Positions 1-51,100 of a DNA stretch of 64,000 nt are shown here, one piece after another. Numbering within the stretch: the stretch's first letter is position 1; every line of letters starts with the position of its first letter. Source of the stretch: Glandiceps talaboti (lineage: Eukaryota > Hemichordata > Enteropneusta > Spengelidae); the NCBI RefSeq assembly GCF_964340395.1, contig NC_135560.1, positions 4,498,998-4,562,997 on the forward strand. The letters are read 5' to 3'. Both the position numbers and the translations under genes were made by a program. The notes below the pieces were generated by a model. The model was given only the letters and a program-made list of their open reading frames with translations. It ran no database searches and was not told where the DNA came from.

Positions 1-451
1 TTTTCTTGACATGGTAATATTGCTTTGCACATGGCACGATTGTGAGCAGTGAAATTGATAGGTATACTAGCTTCTAATTTGTGTCTATACAAAGATTGTA
101 TTAAACATAGACATTATCACAGAAAATGATGAAGCAAACAATGTGCTAGAAATTAGAATCGTGTCATTGCGCTTAAATTGCCAGTCACCTCACATGACCC
201 ATTCAAAGAGCCAATCAAATCGAAATGATTCTCGTGCATGTCTACATGCTGACATGCCCGTTCAAATAGACCTATCAAAGAGAACTGAAATCGTGTTTTG
301 TAAGCGCACGATTTGCATTTGAAAGACAAATTGTCAGCGAAAGATCACACACCCCTCAATTTCTTTGCACATGTGAACAAAAACACCGGACTGAACTTGA
401 ATCATAAAAGTTAACGATAAAACTTGGTTCGAGGTCAAAGCATGCACTGAC
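1..451 (-). other. Intron 1 of the GKAP1-like gene (start only)
   Basis: Non-coding AT-rich sequence downstream of the donor at 451-450. No exon, repeat array or RNA gene was recognised in it. Confidence 0.5.
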
Positions 452-628
452 CTGAGCATTTTCGGATTGTATTTGCTGGCTCTTCTTCTTCTTTCTGGCT
501 CGTTTCTTGGCACTATTACTCATTGTCGGCTTGTCTTCCTTTTTCGCCAAAGATTGTTCTTCGTTGTCGGAATCATCGATATCTTCAACGTGCAAAGCAG
601 CGAATCTTGAAGTACTCACGGTCGCCAT
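452..628 (-). CDS. GKAP1: GKAP1-like protein, first coding exon (partial gene)
   Basis: The exon encodes 59 residues starting MATVSTSRFAALHVED and ending in SENAQ. It stops at a clean splice donor (CAG then gtcagt, GT at 451-450) in phase 0; the rest of the gene lies left of the window. The start resembles the N-terminus of G-kinase-anchoring protein 1: a short Ser/Thr lead, an SRFA-L-V motif, an acidic Asp/Ser run (DIDDSDNEE), then a Lys/Arg-rich stretch (KKRARKKKKS). GKAP1 of vertebrates is a coiled-coil protein that binds cGMP-dependent protein kinase I. The coiled-coil part is not in view, so the name rests on the N-terminal pattern only. The ATG at 628-626 sits in a GCGACC-type context and is the only in-frame Met upstream of the motif. 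Positions 1-451 are intron 1. Confidence 0.6.
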
Positions 629-3475
629 GTTCGTGGTTTGACTCTCTCTGCAACGCCGTTGGTGGCGCCGTTGTTAGGCCATCGATACTGCTCAGAGTGC
701 AATATCTTGCGAGAGAGCATTTAATCATCTTGATAAACAACTTATACTTTCAAAATAAAGTAGTGTAATTGCTAGGATTTGTAACAGCAGCAACAACAAC
801 CATTTATATCATACTCAAATTTTTACTTTGGTTGCCAAATCTAACCATAAAAAGTGCCTGGTAGTTTAATGATGAAATGTATGATGGTAGACATAACTTT
901 AGAATTATCACAAAAAAAGTTAAATGACAGTTCAAATTACATTTAGACGTAGACTGACATTCCTTTACTTTTGAGTTGAAAGTATTTGGTGTAGTAAAAC
1001 AATATTTAATAAATTTAAATGCACATAATATTATAGAGTAACACCTTGTGCACCTTACATAAGAGTGATGTTAAAATATGCTTTGGGTGAGGGTGGGGGT
1101 CATTTGGAAAAGCTGGTCTTCCCTGCTGGTTACTTTGGCTTAGGTCATCGGAGCTGGGGTCAGTTTGAGAAAACACAAAAACACTGGCCCCCACAGCCAG
1201 TTAAAAGTGACTGGACCTTAACAGTTGTAGAAGTCCCATTTTTTCAACCTCAATCAAAATCCACTCACGAAAGAGTATGATTATAAATCCTGGTTTAATA
1301 TAAGAGATGAACAAACCAATTTGACAAACTTAGACTTGATAAATAATACTAAAACTTTGATATTGTGGCATTTCATCACGGGAGTTAAGAAGTTCACACA
1401 AAAAAGAAGCAATTTACATAAACATACAAAACAAAGGAAACAAATAGCAACAATGGCATTGTAACACAACTGTATAGTTGTTATCCAGATACTGATCCAT
1501 GCTAGTTGTAGGTGTTCATTTGCTCAATTATAATATCTTGTTGCCGATATAGCCCTGTTCTTACCTTTATCATATATGATAGACACCATTACTTGGCTGT
1601 TACTATGGGCATGGTCTTGTTGCTAGGCATATTTGCATGCCTTGTTTGAATGGTTTATCCCTTGTCTAGGATGTTGGAATATAACAGACACAGACTTGCA
1701 ATAGTACAATGAATTTTAATATTTAGTGTAAAGGTGCATACTCCTCTAGGTATTAGCCAGTGTGAGCCCCCCTCCCCACTCCTATACTGGCAGATGTGTA
1801 ACACACCCCTCAATACACACCTTATCTGTAGCATGCAAACACAAAGTACTGACACACATACAAACATATTATTACATTTGACACATTTTGTTCCAACTGC
1901 ACTGTATTTACATTTTAAGTATCTTACAATCACAATAATGCAACAAGTTCTTCCAAAGGTACATCATGTGATATTTATGTATCAGATCGCTCCATCCTTG
2001 CTTGCCACAGAAAGTCATCATCTTGGCCATGTCAGTTGTCTGAGATATAATGTAACCTTACACAAATTAACTGTTACAGTATTTCTATACTATAGTGTTC
2101 CCTTGTAGCTGATAAACTTGGTTTCATTGTGGCTAATACACTATGTTTCATTGTAACTAATACACAGTCACTGTGTTTCATCATAGCTGATATACCATGA
2201 TTTAATTGTTGTTGTACATGTAATTACATGTAATAACTTTGAGATAAGACATCTAATTCCTTTCATACCAGGAGAATTCTCAATGTTCACGTCTTGCATG
2301 TATTGACATTCTGGGTATCATATACTCAATTATCAAAATTCATTTCTCAAATCAGGTATTTGCACTCCACTTCAAACAAATGTAATAACTAGTTCGTCCT
2401 CCCATCCCTTTCTACAGAAAACACAATTTATTATCTGTTTGTAAATATGCTACTAATATTGGATTCTCAGCAAAACAACATACCCCCTTCCCTATCACTT
2501 GTCTCTCATGTTACATAATGGAAATGTTACAGTTACACTGCATTTGTTACAATATTTTTTTAATATTTATGGTTCTCTAACAAAATAGAGTGGCAGTGAA
2601 AGTTTATACTGTTGTTACCTGCACAAGTGGTATTAAAGCTAACAAATCTGTGTTTTTTGCAAACAATCAAATAGAAAGGTGAAGCATATTGCTTTCTGTT
2701 CTCGCTTGGATATTGTAATTATTTGCAATATACTTAAGGCAATAATATTCATATGTACAACAATTACAAAATAATTATCTAAACAAAAAGAAATGAATGA
2801 TTATTTAGTTTTAAACATGATTTACAATCATTGAATATTTACAATGTACAACAGTCAGATCACCATATGATGCTGTCGACTGTAGCTCAATCAATCATTT
2901 AATAACAGTCACATGTCCATATAGTTCAGTTGAACATTACAGTCTTTGTAAGTCATATCTTCAGACAGTTCAGTTGAACATTAGTGTATGCTGCAGTCTT
3001 CAAGTTAAGTTTAACACTAGTGTATGCTGCAGTCTTTATGCCTGTCACATCTCCATACAGTTCAGTTTAACATCAGTGTATGCTGCAGTCTTTATAACAG
3101 TCATATCTCCATACAGTTCAGTTTAACATCAGTGTATGCTGCAGTCTTTATAATAGTCATATCTCCATACAGTTCAGTTTAACATTAGTGTATGATGCAG
3201 TCTTTATAACAGTTATATCTCCATACACTTCACTTGAACATTAGTGTATGCTGCAGTCTATATATCAATTATATATATCTCCGCACAGTTCAATTGAATT
3301 GAACACTAGTGTATACTGAAGTCTTCATAACAGTAATATCTCCATACATTATGGTTGAAGATTTGGGTTGATATGCACTTTACAAAGTCTGCACACAGAC
3401 ATGTTTGAACCACTTACAATGGACATTCATGAAGTAATCTGCATTCACCAACAAACTTAAAAGATCTCAACTCTT
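629..3475. other. Intergenic region: GKAP1-like promoter side and GON4L-like 3' UTR
   Basis: Both flanking genes run on the minus strand, so this gap holds the promoter of the GKAP1-like gene (near 629-800) and the 3' UTR of the GON4L-like gene (running left from 3475). A minus-strand AATAAA reads at 2432-2427, about 1 kb past the GON4L stop, and is one possible poly(A) signal. A tandem repeat at 2930-3355 would fall in that UTR. ORFs in this stretch have no recognisable product. Confidence 0.4.
2930..3355. repeat. Minisatellite, about 57-bp unit, about 7 copies
   Basis: Diverged direct repeats share the core cagttcagtttaacattagt followed by gtatgctgcagtct and a CATATCTCCATAC segment. The array starts about 120 bp past the GON4L-like stop codon on the transcribed strand, so it probably lies in the 3' UTR. 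Confidence 0.8.
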
Positions 3476-41319
<37,844 letters not shown>

Positions 41320-41326
41320 GTTGAAT

Positions 41327-43383
41327 CTGAAGGCAGAAAATGATAGTTATAATGTTACAGAAATGATCAGTAAACCAATGTGACTTTTAAATGCTTGCAT
41401 GCCTCAGTCATTCACAGTAACTTTAGATGCAATAGATACAAGTTATGAGCTTCAACTGTGAACTAAATTCTCTAAAATACAAGTTGTTGTTTTCAAATGC
41501 CATCAAAAGTCATCCACAAAAGAATAGTGCCATTCACAGCTGCCTTAATTATATATGAAATTTGAACTAAACATATTTTACCAAAGCCTGTTTAATGACT
41601 ACACAGAGGAAATATTGGAGGATATACATTTGTATGCAAACTGAGCAAACACTATTATAACACACCATGGAAGTATCCATTTCACCGTTCATCATAGTAC
41701 CATGTATGATGTACTATGATGTCATCGTACTACAATCACTTGATGTAGTAATAGTATCAATGTTGATTACCATGATTTCACAAATCATGGCCAAACAGGT
41801 AAGGAAGCATTTAGACTTACATAATCCCTCAGTGTCCATAGCAGTGTGCCCTCTAAGCCAATTTGACATGCCACTGATGCACACAATTGCTAGTGACACA
41901 CCAAAATTTGGTGTTGCCCTATCTCTTACTATGTGGTGACTCAGAACACTTTGAGAAATTTGACCCACAACAACAAAATTAGGCTATCAATGAATCATTA
42001 GAGGTTACAGTGGTCATCAGTTATTGCCAAGTCTTATTTTGAAATCTAATACTAGCTCAAATAACATGTTCAGGTAGCTTGTTCCATTCAGAGATATGAT
42101 TCATTGAGTATAACAGAATTTCCTGCAGTCCAGTCGAAAGTTTGATTTTGCCAGTTTAAGTGAATGTCCTCTTGTCCTGTGAGTGTGATGTTGACTAAGT
42201 CACTGTGAACAGTTTATCTGATGTACAGTAACTTTGTCAATTCTTTTGATGAACCTAAATACTTGGATAAGATCACCTCTTGTTCTTCTTTCTTCCAATG
42301 TGGTCAATTTCAGTACTTTTAGTCTGGTTCATAGCTAAGGTGGTTAACTTCTAGTATCAATTTTGTTCTTCTCTCCACTTTTGCTCAATCCCAAATTGCA
42401 TCATTTGTTTACTTTAGGTCACGGTTACATTTCTGTTTCACAAGTCAACTCCAACAAAACATGGAAGTATAATATAATGTCTGAACAAACTAACTAGCCA
42501 ACAAGCAGTTAGGCTTTGAAACATCAACACATGCAACGGGTAAATACACCCTACAGTACAAATATATCACAACATAGCAAATAACAATAATAAGTTAACA
42601 TAACAATGCAATATGAATATTGCAAATATTTTCTGGGAACATCGTTATCAAAGGCAGAAGAGAAATTTTTAAAGCACAAATTTGCAGAAAGCTCTGCCGA
42701 AATTGGTGAACATATCTGTACATACTCCGATGATAAGTCACTCATGACACAATTTCAACAAGAAGGATACCGCCTTCTTTCTACTGTAGTTGTGAAGTCC
42801 AGCTGCAGTTAAACACTGGTACAAACCTTATTTACGGCGACATTGAAGGTCCTGTTTATTTATACATGGACATGTCACGTCCTAAGATCATCTCACACCT
42901 CCCGTTTTCTTTTCGTCGTCCAAAATTAAACAGTACCGTGAAAACACTGTGAAGTACGGTCGACTCGTTGTCTAGCTTTCGGAACTACCGCCATTTTGAG
43001 CAATTCTTGCAAATGGGGTCAGCTCAGAAGGTCATGCAAATTTTATAGCGCCCCCTTGCGTCGACGCGTCTGTTCGAAGGAAATAAAACGAGGCTCAAGC
43101 ACAGACAACTATTAAAGAAATTTTCTTAATTGTCTGCGGCTCAAGTAATTATGTATGATGAATACAAGTAAAACATAGGGGCATGTATTATTGCTTAGAT
43201 TGTCGTTTTCTTCGGAAAATATCATACGAATCTTGCTGCTACAAATTTATCAATCTCTATACTACGTAGATATATCTATTCTTTTCTCCTTACAGGTAGG
43301 AATATATAGTCAAAAAGTTGTTATATTTAGTCTGTACACCTGGAAAACAACAATCTATGAAATATTACACGCCCCTATGAAGT
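41327..43383. other. Presumed GON4L-like 5' UTR intron and promoter
   Basis: It begins with an acceptor at 41328-41327, so it must include an intron and, further right, a non-coding first exon. CpG density rises sharply from about 42830 to 43090. Short ORFs on both strands (for example 42606-42812) match no family I recognise. Confidence 0.45.
42988..42998 (-). promoter_or_regulatory. YY1-type motif in the probable GON4L-like promoter
   Basis: On the minus strand the sequence reads CAAAATGGCGG, the core YY1 consensus, in the sense orientation for GON4L. It sits in the most CpG-rich stretch of the region (42950-43080), about 1.7 kb upstream of the acceptor before the ATG exon, where a 5' UTR exon is expected. 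YY1 sites often lie at transcription starts of such CpG promoters. The transcription start itself is not visible. Confidence 0.35.
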
Positions 43384-44205
43384 AAAACTAATTCAAGACC
43401 GCATGCTTTTCGGTTCTTCTCAAAGCTAGTTTTGCAAATTCGAGTACAGGGAGACATAGTAGAGCAAGTGTTTGATTTCAAATACTTAGGGGTTTGGCTG
43501 GATTCAAAATTGAAAATTTTCAACACATATTTCCAAAATTTACTACTGTCGAGAATGAGACACTTTTTGCCGTTGGGAATTAGGAAGATGATGTTCAATA
43601 CCTTAGTTCTTCCCCATTTCGATTATGCTGCGATTATATTGTATAAGGTGTAATACGAATCAAAAGTATCTGACGACACTTATAAACAAGTTGGTCGACT
43701 GCTCCTCTAAGTTCCCCGGGATACGAGTACCAGCGGGTTGGGTTTATGAAAACTTGGTTAGCCCTCAAATTAGCCGATGGACGCGCCAGCTGGCAACACT
43801 CGTCTACAAATCCGTAACAGGTAATGCACCTAGTTACCTCACTGGAATGTTTAATCTTTCCAATCAAATTCATCTTTATAACACAAGACAGGCCAGTAAA
43901 GGTAACATATACATCCCTACAGTTAAAACTGAATATGGGAAACGGGCATTTCACTACAGTGGTGCTAGCGCTGTTCGATGGAACAATCTACCCATATCCA
44001 TAGGATCAGCTCCAATTAAACCCATTGATATTAAAAGACATCTTAAGAATGTAGTCTGGTCATATAATTGGATCTTTTATAGTACACTGTGCCTCTGTAA
44101 CTTTTATGTCTGTGTAGTAATCTTGCAACAGGTTCCATTGGGAGAACAGTGTCTAAGCACTGAAATGGTGTCTGCATATGAAAGATTAATAAATAAATAA
44201 ATTTA
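43384..44205 (+). pseudogene. Non-LTR retrotransposon remnant (reverse transcriptase C-terminus and tail)
   Basis: Two overlapping frames carry the end of a LINE-type ORF2. One has VFDFKYLGVWLDSKLKIFN and LVLPHFDYAAI (43432-43653). The other, after a frameshift near 43640, has LATLVYKSVTGNAPSYLTG, LYNTRQASKGNIYIP and FHYSGASAVRWNNLP (43625-44200). These words are typical of the region after the catalytic palm in CR1/L2/Jockey-type elements. Upstream RT motifs and the endonuclease are missing (5' truncation), and another frame break lies near 43420. It ends in a short (TAAA)n tail at 44187-44202, typical of non-LTR 3' ends. Not functional. Confidence 0.85.
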
Positions 44206-47200
44206 AAAAAAATCGTAGTAGATCTTGTACATTTTTTATATGTATAACGCGTACATACCTCTTCCCAGCACCAAATCTGTACGTCACCCCTTCTTAAACT
44301 AAATTGTATTGTTTTTTGTTCTCCTTTCTTGATGAACTATACTATATAACGAAAATTATTTTAAGTCACATATTCCGACTAGATTCATGAAATACAGATC
44401 GGAAAATAAACTATGAAGAAATTGGAAGAATCGAAGTTGTTGAAGGGCAAAAAAGCGCTAGCCAGTATGGTTTTTATCTAAGCTTTTTACCACCCCTACA
44501 AATACTCCTCGGTAAAATGAGCAACTTAAAATTAGTACATGTGTAAATCTGACGTATAGGACCTGGTGTACACTCTGGCAACACATTGGAATTCCGATAA
44601 ACAATAGTGTACTATCTACCCGGCCGTGGTATCGAACCATGCATCTATTTACAAACCCCCAATTTTATTTTGTCTTTTTAAGTTGATGTCAATTTCCTCA
44701 TCAACTATTTCTCATGAGACTTCGCATTTTTTGCGATTTTATTATTTTTTTATCTATTACCCAAAAAAACGTTATTGGAAACAAACATTTTTTTTATAAT
44801 TTGGCCTGCGGTGTGTACATGTAGATATGTGTTATTAGATCTTTTGTATTTTACAGGGCGAATTCCTTATTAAACATATATTTTGAAAGTTACACGTACC
44901 TGCTGGATGAAATTTCTTGAGATAAAAGTCATGGAATTGTTGGACTTCCATATCTTTCATCTAATTAATATTGCCAATACCCGCGGCCGCAGATGGCCTT
45001 TAGTATAATGGAATGAATGACTCATAGTTATTGGAAGGAAACTGCAGGCATAGTAGTAGCATAGTCCCCTCCAAGATCCAGGGCATAAGTACTAAGCAAC
45101 CAATTATAACCCTAAGCATCATTATACTGGCTAATCACTTTGGATTGGCAAGATGTAATAAGGAGTCGCGATTGACGTTACCATGGTTATCATAACTTTC
45201 GACCAATCCCCCAGGATTTTCAAGCCAGACAGCTTTGTCCAATTGCAACACATATAGTTCTTGAATTATCAATATTATATCAAATTTACACCGAGTGGAT
45301 CTGCAGCTGTATAGTAAGGTATGCCGTGACGCGGGAAGCCTCAATGCCGTTTAGTCATGAATATCGAATCCAGCCTGCATACAAATTACTTGGATTGTTG
45401 AAGTACACAGACGATAATGAGAGAAGCCACTTATCAAGAATAACATGATACAGTATTATATGAGTTATATGGCAATAATACTGTTTGAGACAAAACAATG
45501 CGTGTAACGTCCCCTTTCCTCTCCGCCAAATGGACCGTACGTGGTGTGATATTATTGATCACTGTATAGGCATGCGTTGGAGTGAGACTCGACATAAACT
45601 ATCACAACCCGACTTTCACCTGTAAAAAACTCCGTCTCAGAACTAATCTATTTGCCCTGCCTTTCATTGTACTTTTGTCATTACAAATTAGCTGCTGTCC
45701 GTGTTTCGTTTTGAAGCTAGCATGAAGGAATATTGAAGAATAAATTACGTATTAGATTTGCATATGTGATACATTTTCTAAAATCTTAAACAAAAATAAA
45801 AAACCTGAGGCAAAATGTGTGTTCCGAAAGTAACTTATTCCAAGCCGACTTCAATTATCAATTCTTAGGCGTAACGCCGCTCAATTTCCATTAACATGTA
45901 TACGTGACTAGAAAATAACACATGCTTTGCATAGGATATAGATATTTTGTTTGGTAAAAACTGGGATATATGCTACTAGTATGACAGAAGTTGTCGTAGC
46001 ATAACCACAACTAGCTTGAATACAGTATTAAGTCAAATTGCTTCAAATGAGTAGCACGCTAAAGGCAATGGTCGACAGCCATGAATCCCACATTTCATGT
46101 AATGTAATTCCATTTTGTGAACACAACTGCGCTAAATATTGTTCAAAACTCCCGCTTAGTAGTCGGAAGATGTGTGTATACTCGTGCACTGTACCCGATA
46201 TTGCTATCTACGACACCAGCGGGCGCTGTCACAAATACAAAGCCAATGCCACCGCAGTGCAATTTCGGGAATGGGCAGGTGTGGTGTACGTGCCATCAAT
46301 AGGATCTGCACAAGCACCAAAGTTGACATTTGTGATTAACATAAACTTTCCTTGCAATATATGTCTACTATTAGTATTTTGCCAATTTTGAAAAGCCCAT
46401 TGCTTTGCTGAATAGCAATCCAGCAGTATTCTGGATCACATCTGGCTATTCTCATCACCATTACCATTACTCATAACTGGTCGTAAATAAATATTTGAAT
46501 TCAAACTATGCCACGTCATCAACACATGGTTTTAGCATGGGAATACAATTAACATACAATGCTACATATATAATTGAGAATTTTGACATTTATTTCCAGA
46601 CAAAACAATATTTATGTTGGTACATAATACACCTATGAAGGCATTTGAACAATTCACAAGCTGTGTACAAAAATGCTGCTTGCATGATTGTGTATGTAGC
46701 CGGATGGGAAGGCAAGATTTCAATTAATTTGGGATTCATCAACTAACTTCTTTTTATAGTTATTACCCATCAACTGTTAAGTTAACGCAAGGTGAAAGAT
46801 TTGGTGTAGCCTTATTTTCTTGACATATTGTGTGCAGAGTTCTATGGCAGCTTAATGATGTGCATCTGTAATTAGTAACTATTACTGGACATACATTGCA
46901 TTGCCTGTCAAGTTGTACAAGATGGTAGCATTTATTATATTTCTAGAACTGTAGAACAGAATACAAAATGCAATGCAAAAACTGATGATGGGAAAGAGGA
47001 AAAACTGTCTATCAAAAAATCCAATGCATGCTCCAGATACGTTTTGTTTTTTAAACCAAATAAATATGCAATTCCACTTATAAGAACTAGTATATACGTT
47101 ATATATACTGAAAAATGAAAGTTCCATATTACAAGCTATAAAAAAATAAATGCAAAGATGGAATTTACAAAGCATATGTTTTATCAGTACAAAGTACAAC

Positions 47201-48004
47201 TTTTTCTGTTAGGAGTTACATCATTTCCATGATTTGGGATTTATAATAATTACATCTTCAGATCAAACTTCCGATTGGTTACCTATCTTCATTTCTATGA
47301 ATTATAGCGACTTCAAAATACAGAACAATGTGAATGTTTAATTTCTCAACACAATAAGCAATTTCTACATTTCCATACATTAACAAAGCTATAAAATATG
47401 TGTACGGTAAACTATGGACTGAAAAGATTCCGAATGACACAAATATGTAATCCCCATTCACGGGACTGGACACTTGTTTTTAAATTTTACCCTGCACGAT
47501 TAAAGCTGTTGAACAGTGACCAGCAATCAAATCTTTCAAAAACCCGATACATCCGACAAAAAAAATAGGTGAGGAGTTTTAAATGTTTCACATCAAAGTG
47601 AAAAATGACCCATTAGAAGCTACGTATACATCAGTTAAAATTTTCTGTCTTTCAATTTCCAGTACAGAAAGCTTTAGACTAAATCTGAAACATGCAATAT
47701 TCATGGCAAGTGTATAGCGCTTTTTCAAACAATTATGGCAGATACATATTGCTTTTTTTTGTCGAAAAGTACATCATTGTAGCTGTTACTATGTGTAGTT
47801 TCTGTTGCTATGGTACATTTTCATCGTATCTGTGGTCCACTTTAAATTGATTCTCTGCAACATTAGATGTGATCAAGTTCAGTACTGGTTCTATTTTATC
47901 AACTCTATGCTATGGTTTCTGAGACAAAGACAAAGACGTATTTCGACAAATTGAATTACAAAAATAAACTTGATTAAGGCTGCAAACAACTTTTTTCTTC
48001 TTCT
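44206..48004. other. Intergenic region with sulfotransferase 3' UTR
   Basis: AT-rich sequence with no recognised gene, repeat array or RNA. The right part should contain the 3' UTR of the minus-strand sulfotransferase. Possible minus-strand poly(A) signals are ATTAAA at 47341-47336 and AATAAA at 46936-46931. ORFs such as 46038-46391 lack family motifs. Confidence 0.4.
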
Positions 48005-48117
48005 TTACAACTCAAAATCAAAAGTCAGGCCAGTCCCTTGCGTCTTCTCGAAGTACACTGCATCAAATAACTCATTCTGGGCAACAGAGAAATGGTTCTT
48101 CCAGTCTCCAACCTCTC
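48005..48117 (-). CDS. Sulfotransferase 1, last coding exon
   Basis: It completes [18 protein letters not shown], then [20 protein letters not shown] and L-stop (TAA at 48007-48005). The GDWKN-F element closes the PAPS site in SULTs. Acceptor tgatttcag. Confidence 0.95.
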
Positions 48118-51100
48118 CTGAAATCATACCATAAAATTATGTATAATTAGAAAACGTTTATGTACAAAATACATGCAGCATAAAATACATTAGAGGCCTG
48201 TGTCGTATTAGGATTAAGTTAGGATCCTCTCGCAGAGCTAAAGAAGACATTGATCCTGAATGTTCCTATTTGAGCCCCTATGACTTGATAGATGAGAAAC
48301 ACTACCAACAGAAATTGAGATTCAAACCCTGGATGGATGGATAGGTTGGTATTGTAACGATGCATCTATGGAAATGTCAGATCTTTCAATGGCAAGATGC
48401 AGAAAAACTTCAACACAGATAGTATACATTTATTGGCAATAATTGGAATACCAATCTTAATGCTTCTTGGCAGTACCCATAAAGTACCTGCCTCCAGTTG
48501 TCTCCTGATCCTGGTAAATCACTGACCCTACCAGCAGGTCAGTAATGATTGAGTATGCATAACCTACAACTATCCACTAGACTTCATTTGAGAGATAATG
48601 GCTGACAGATCTTACCTTTCCTGTGGAATGTACCCTTCTTGTGGTTGATGAAATGAGCTTTGGAATAATTTGACATGGGGTTGTTCTTCATCTTGTCAAA
48701 TGTACAATGTTCCACACAGGCGTCAATTTTGTCTGCTGCAATAGGGTGGCCATAAAAGTCACCAATTCGGATCATCTGTCCCTTCAAGTCCTAATGACAG
48801 ACAAAAATTGATTTAGTAACTTGATAACATGGCGTCGGTATCAAACTTTGAACATAACAGCTTGCAGCTCCAATACAACATTTCAGACTGTTCAAAGAAA
48901 TCTGCATAATAACCCCCCCCCCCCCCCCCAATAATTTTTGGCAACATCTTAATTGAATGTCATGTTCAGGTCTAATCACTTTCTACTAGATAAGGGATCA
49001 TAATGTATGCAGTCTACTGAGCACCCCATATCATCTTTAAAGGTGATTGCATCATGCTAAACCCATTCTTTGCTTGCCTATTAACTAATTAAATTGGACT
49101 CTGGGGCAGTATGCATGAAACAAGTATACAACCTCAATTTAGTAAACTTGTTTTCACCGAAAATCAAAGTTTCAGTACTACTAGTATTTGAGAATATTTT
49201 TTCATAATGTAGATGGCATTTTCTATTTAAATTTTCCCCTCTCGACTAGTACGAGTACACACACTGTTGAACCTAATGTACTTTTTGGGTCATACTTATG
49301 TCATCAAGTGGTCTGTTTGACATTTTAACTGATAATTGCACATTTAACTCATTCAACAGATTACTGGTTCACTATTCTGAAGTGCTGGGATGAAGTAGAG
49401 TTATAATTAATGATATATAAGTACGCACATACTAAACCTAAATATACGCAACTGACTATTTATATCTCATTATAATAAAACGTGAAACAACCTGTCATCA
49501 AATTTTTCTATTCTGTATCTATACAGCATGACATAGTTAAGGCCCGGTTCTGATTAAGGTTAAAATTTGGAATTAAAAAACAGGTGTCTAACAGAGCTTT
49601 AGTTGATACAGAACAAAAGAATTTTCTCATGTAAGTTGTAACCCAATGATAAGATACCACCAATGCAAGAATATGCTATATAAACATGGGTAATAGTTTA
49701 CTCAGCAATGATTAAATTGCTGCATCAGCATTCTGACTGAACATCTCCCTTTCCCCTTGTATTCTGAATTTCTTAAACTGCTGTTCCCCTCCAATACCTT
49801 CAAAACTTTACAATGCCTGACAGTCAGTAAACCCAGGTATTCCTACCATGTACCGATTACCTGTACATTCTATTCACTATACCCCAAGTCAATAAACCAG
49901 TTAAGTCTGGTGCATGAATTGCCTTGGTTGAGTTATCCAAGTAAAAAGACTGATAAAAGAACAACCTTGAATATGTCAGTAGTAACAATAAAACAGAATA
50001 TTTACAATTCAGTAACTACATGTATTTATTTAATGTCATATATAGGAATGACCCTGTTTGACATGGTAGCTAGCCAAACCTGAATTTTGGAAATTTGCAT
50101 TCAAAATGTCACTGGCTCCCCCAAGCACACAATACCCTAAATGGGCATAATTATCTTGTTAAAGTTGCTATCAACACAAAGTGTTTGCTACTTTGGACAC
50201 ATCGGCTTGTTTCTAATTGTATCTGCTCACAACTGAAAACTTATGGTACATTTATTTGGTCTAAAAAAGTACCAAAGTATTCAAGAATTCAAACTCACCT
50301 TCTTCATATCTTCAAACTTGACAAACATAACATTTGAATCGTGTCTGTGTTCCCACCACTTCAGATTGTGGTCAAACCATGAACCATAAATAACTGAAGA
50401 GCAAAAAATACAATCATCAAAAAACTGACGGACTGGTACATTTGTACATTGTACATTTTAATCTTATCTATCCGGTAACCACAAGAGTTCAGTATACATT
50501 AGATCTATAGATATTATATACAACTAAATTGAATCCAGCAAATCAATCTCTTGAAGGTGTATGGTGGTGAATAGTGGTAGCAAAGGGTGTGTGTGTGTGG
50601 GGGGGGGGGGAATCTGGTAAAGCTTGCACACATTTTCATAACTTGTACTATATAATTTGGTGTAAAAAGCTGCTTAAATATAGGTTACTCTATACTTGCC
50701 ACCCCCTTCATAGAAATATTTATCTATTAGTATCAGTTATCAATGACAGACCCCACGAGTACACCCATAAAGTAGAGGACAGATGTTTCCTTCTGTACAG
50801 ACTAAAGAAACCCTAAAAATTTAGTTCTGTGGATAACATCAGGCCATGAAATTTTAAATGCCAAAGTTCATATTTCCAAAAGGTCAAAGTATTTGTGGTG
50901 ACCTGCACCAAGCTTTCTTATCAACAATTATGCAACATCTGTTCACACTTTGTCCAAAAAAGAGCTTGTACGTGTCATCTTTATAAAAAAAAATCTGATT
51001 TTTAAAAACCATAGCACCTCGATTCCAACCCCTCCCCCCTTCACAAAATATAGGGCACCTGTAATATTACACAAATTCATCAGTTGACTTGCCATGTTTA

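Noticed and set aside
1734-2108. 124-codon plus-strand ORF
   Set aside because: Lies in AT-rich 3' flank with an overlapping ORF on the other strand; no recognisable domain.
42606-42812. 69-codon plus-strand ORF ending YRLLSTVVVKSSCS, faintly like the tail of a small regulatory protein family (GFRP)
   Set aside because: The resemblance is a few residues only, with no N-terminal half, no splice sites tying it to another exon and a comparable ORF on the opposite strand.
43384-44205. A live host gene carrying the YLGVWLDSKL motif
   Set aside because: The motif and the tail words belong to non-LTR reverse transcriptases; the frame is broken at least twice and the 5' part is missing.
46038-46391. 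117-codon ORF
   Set aside because: No family motif, low-quality composition, and no neighbouring exons.
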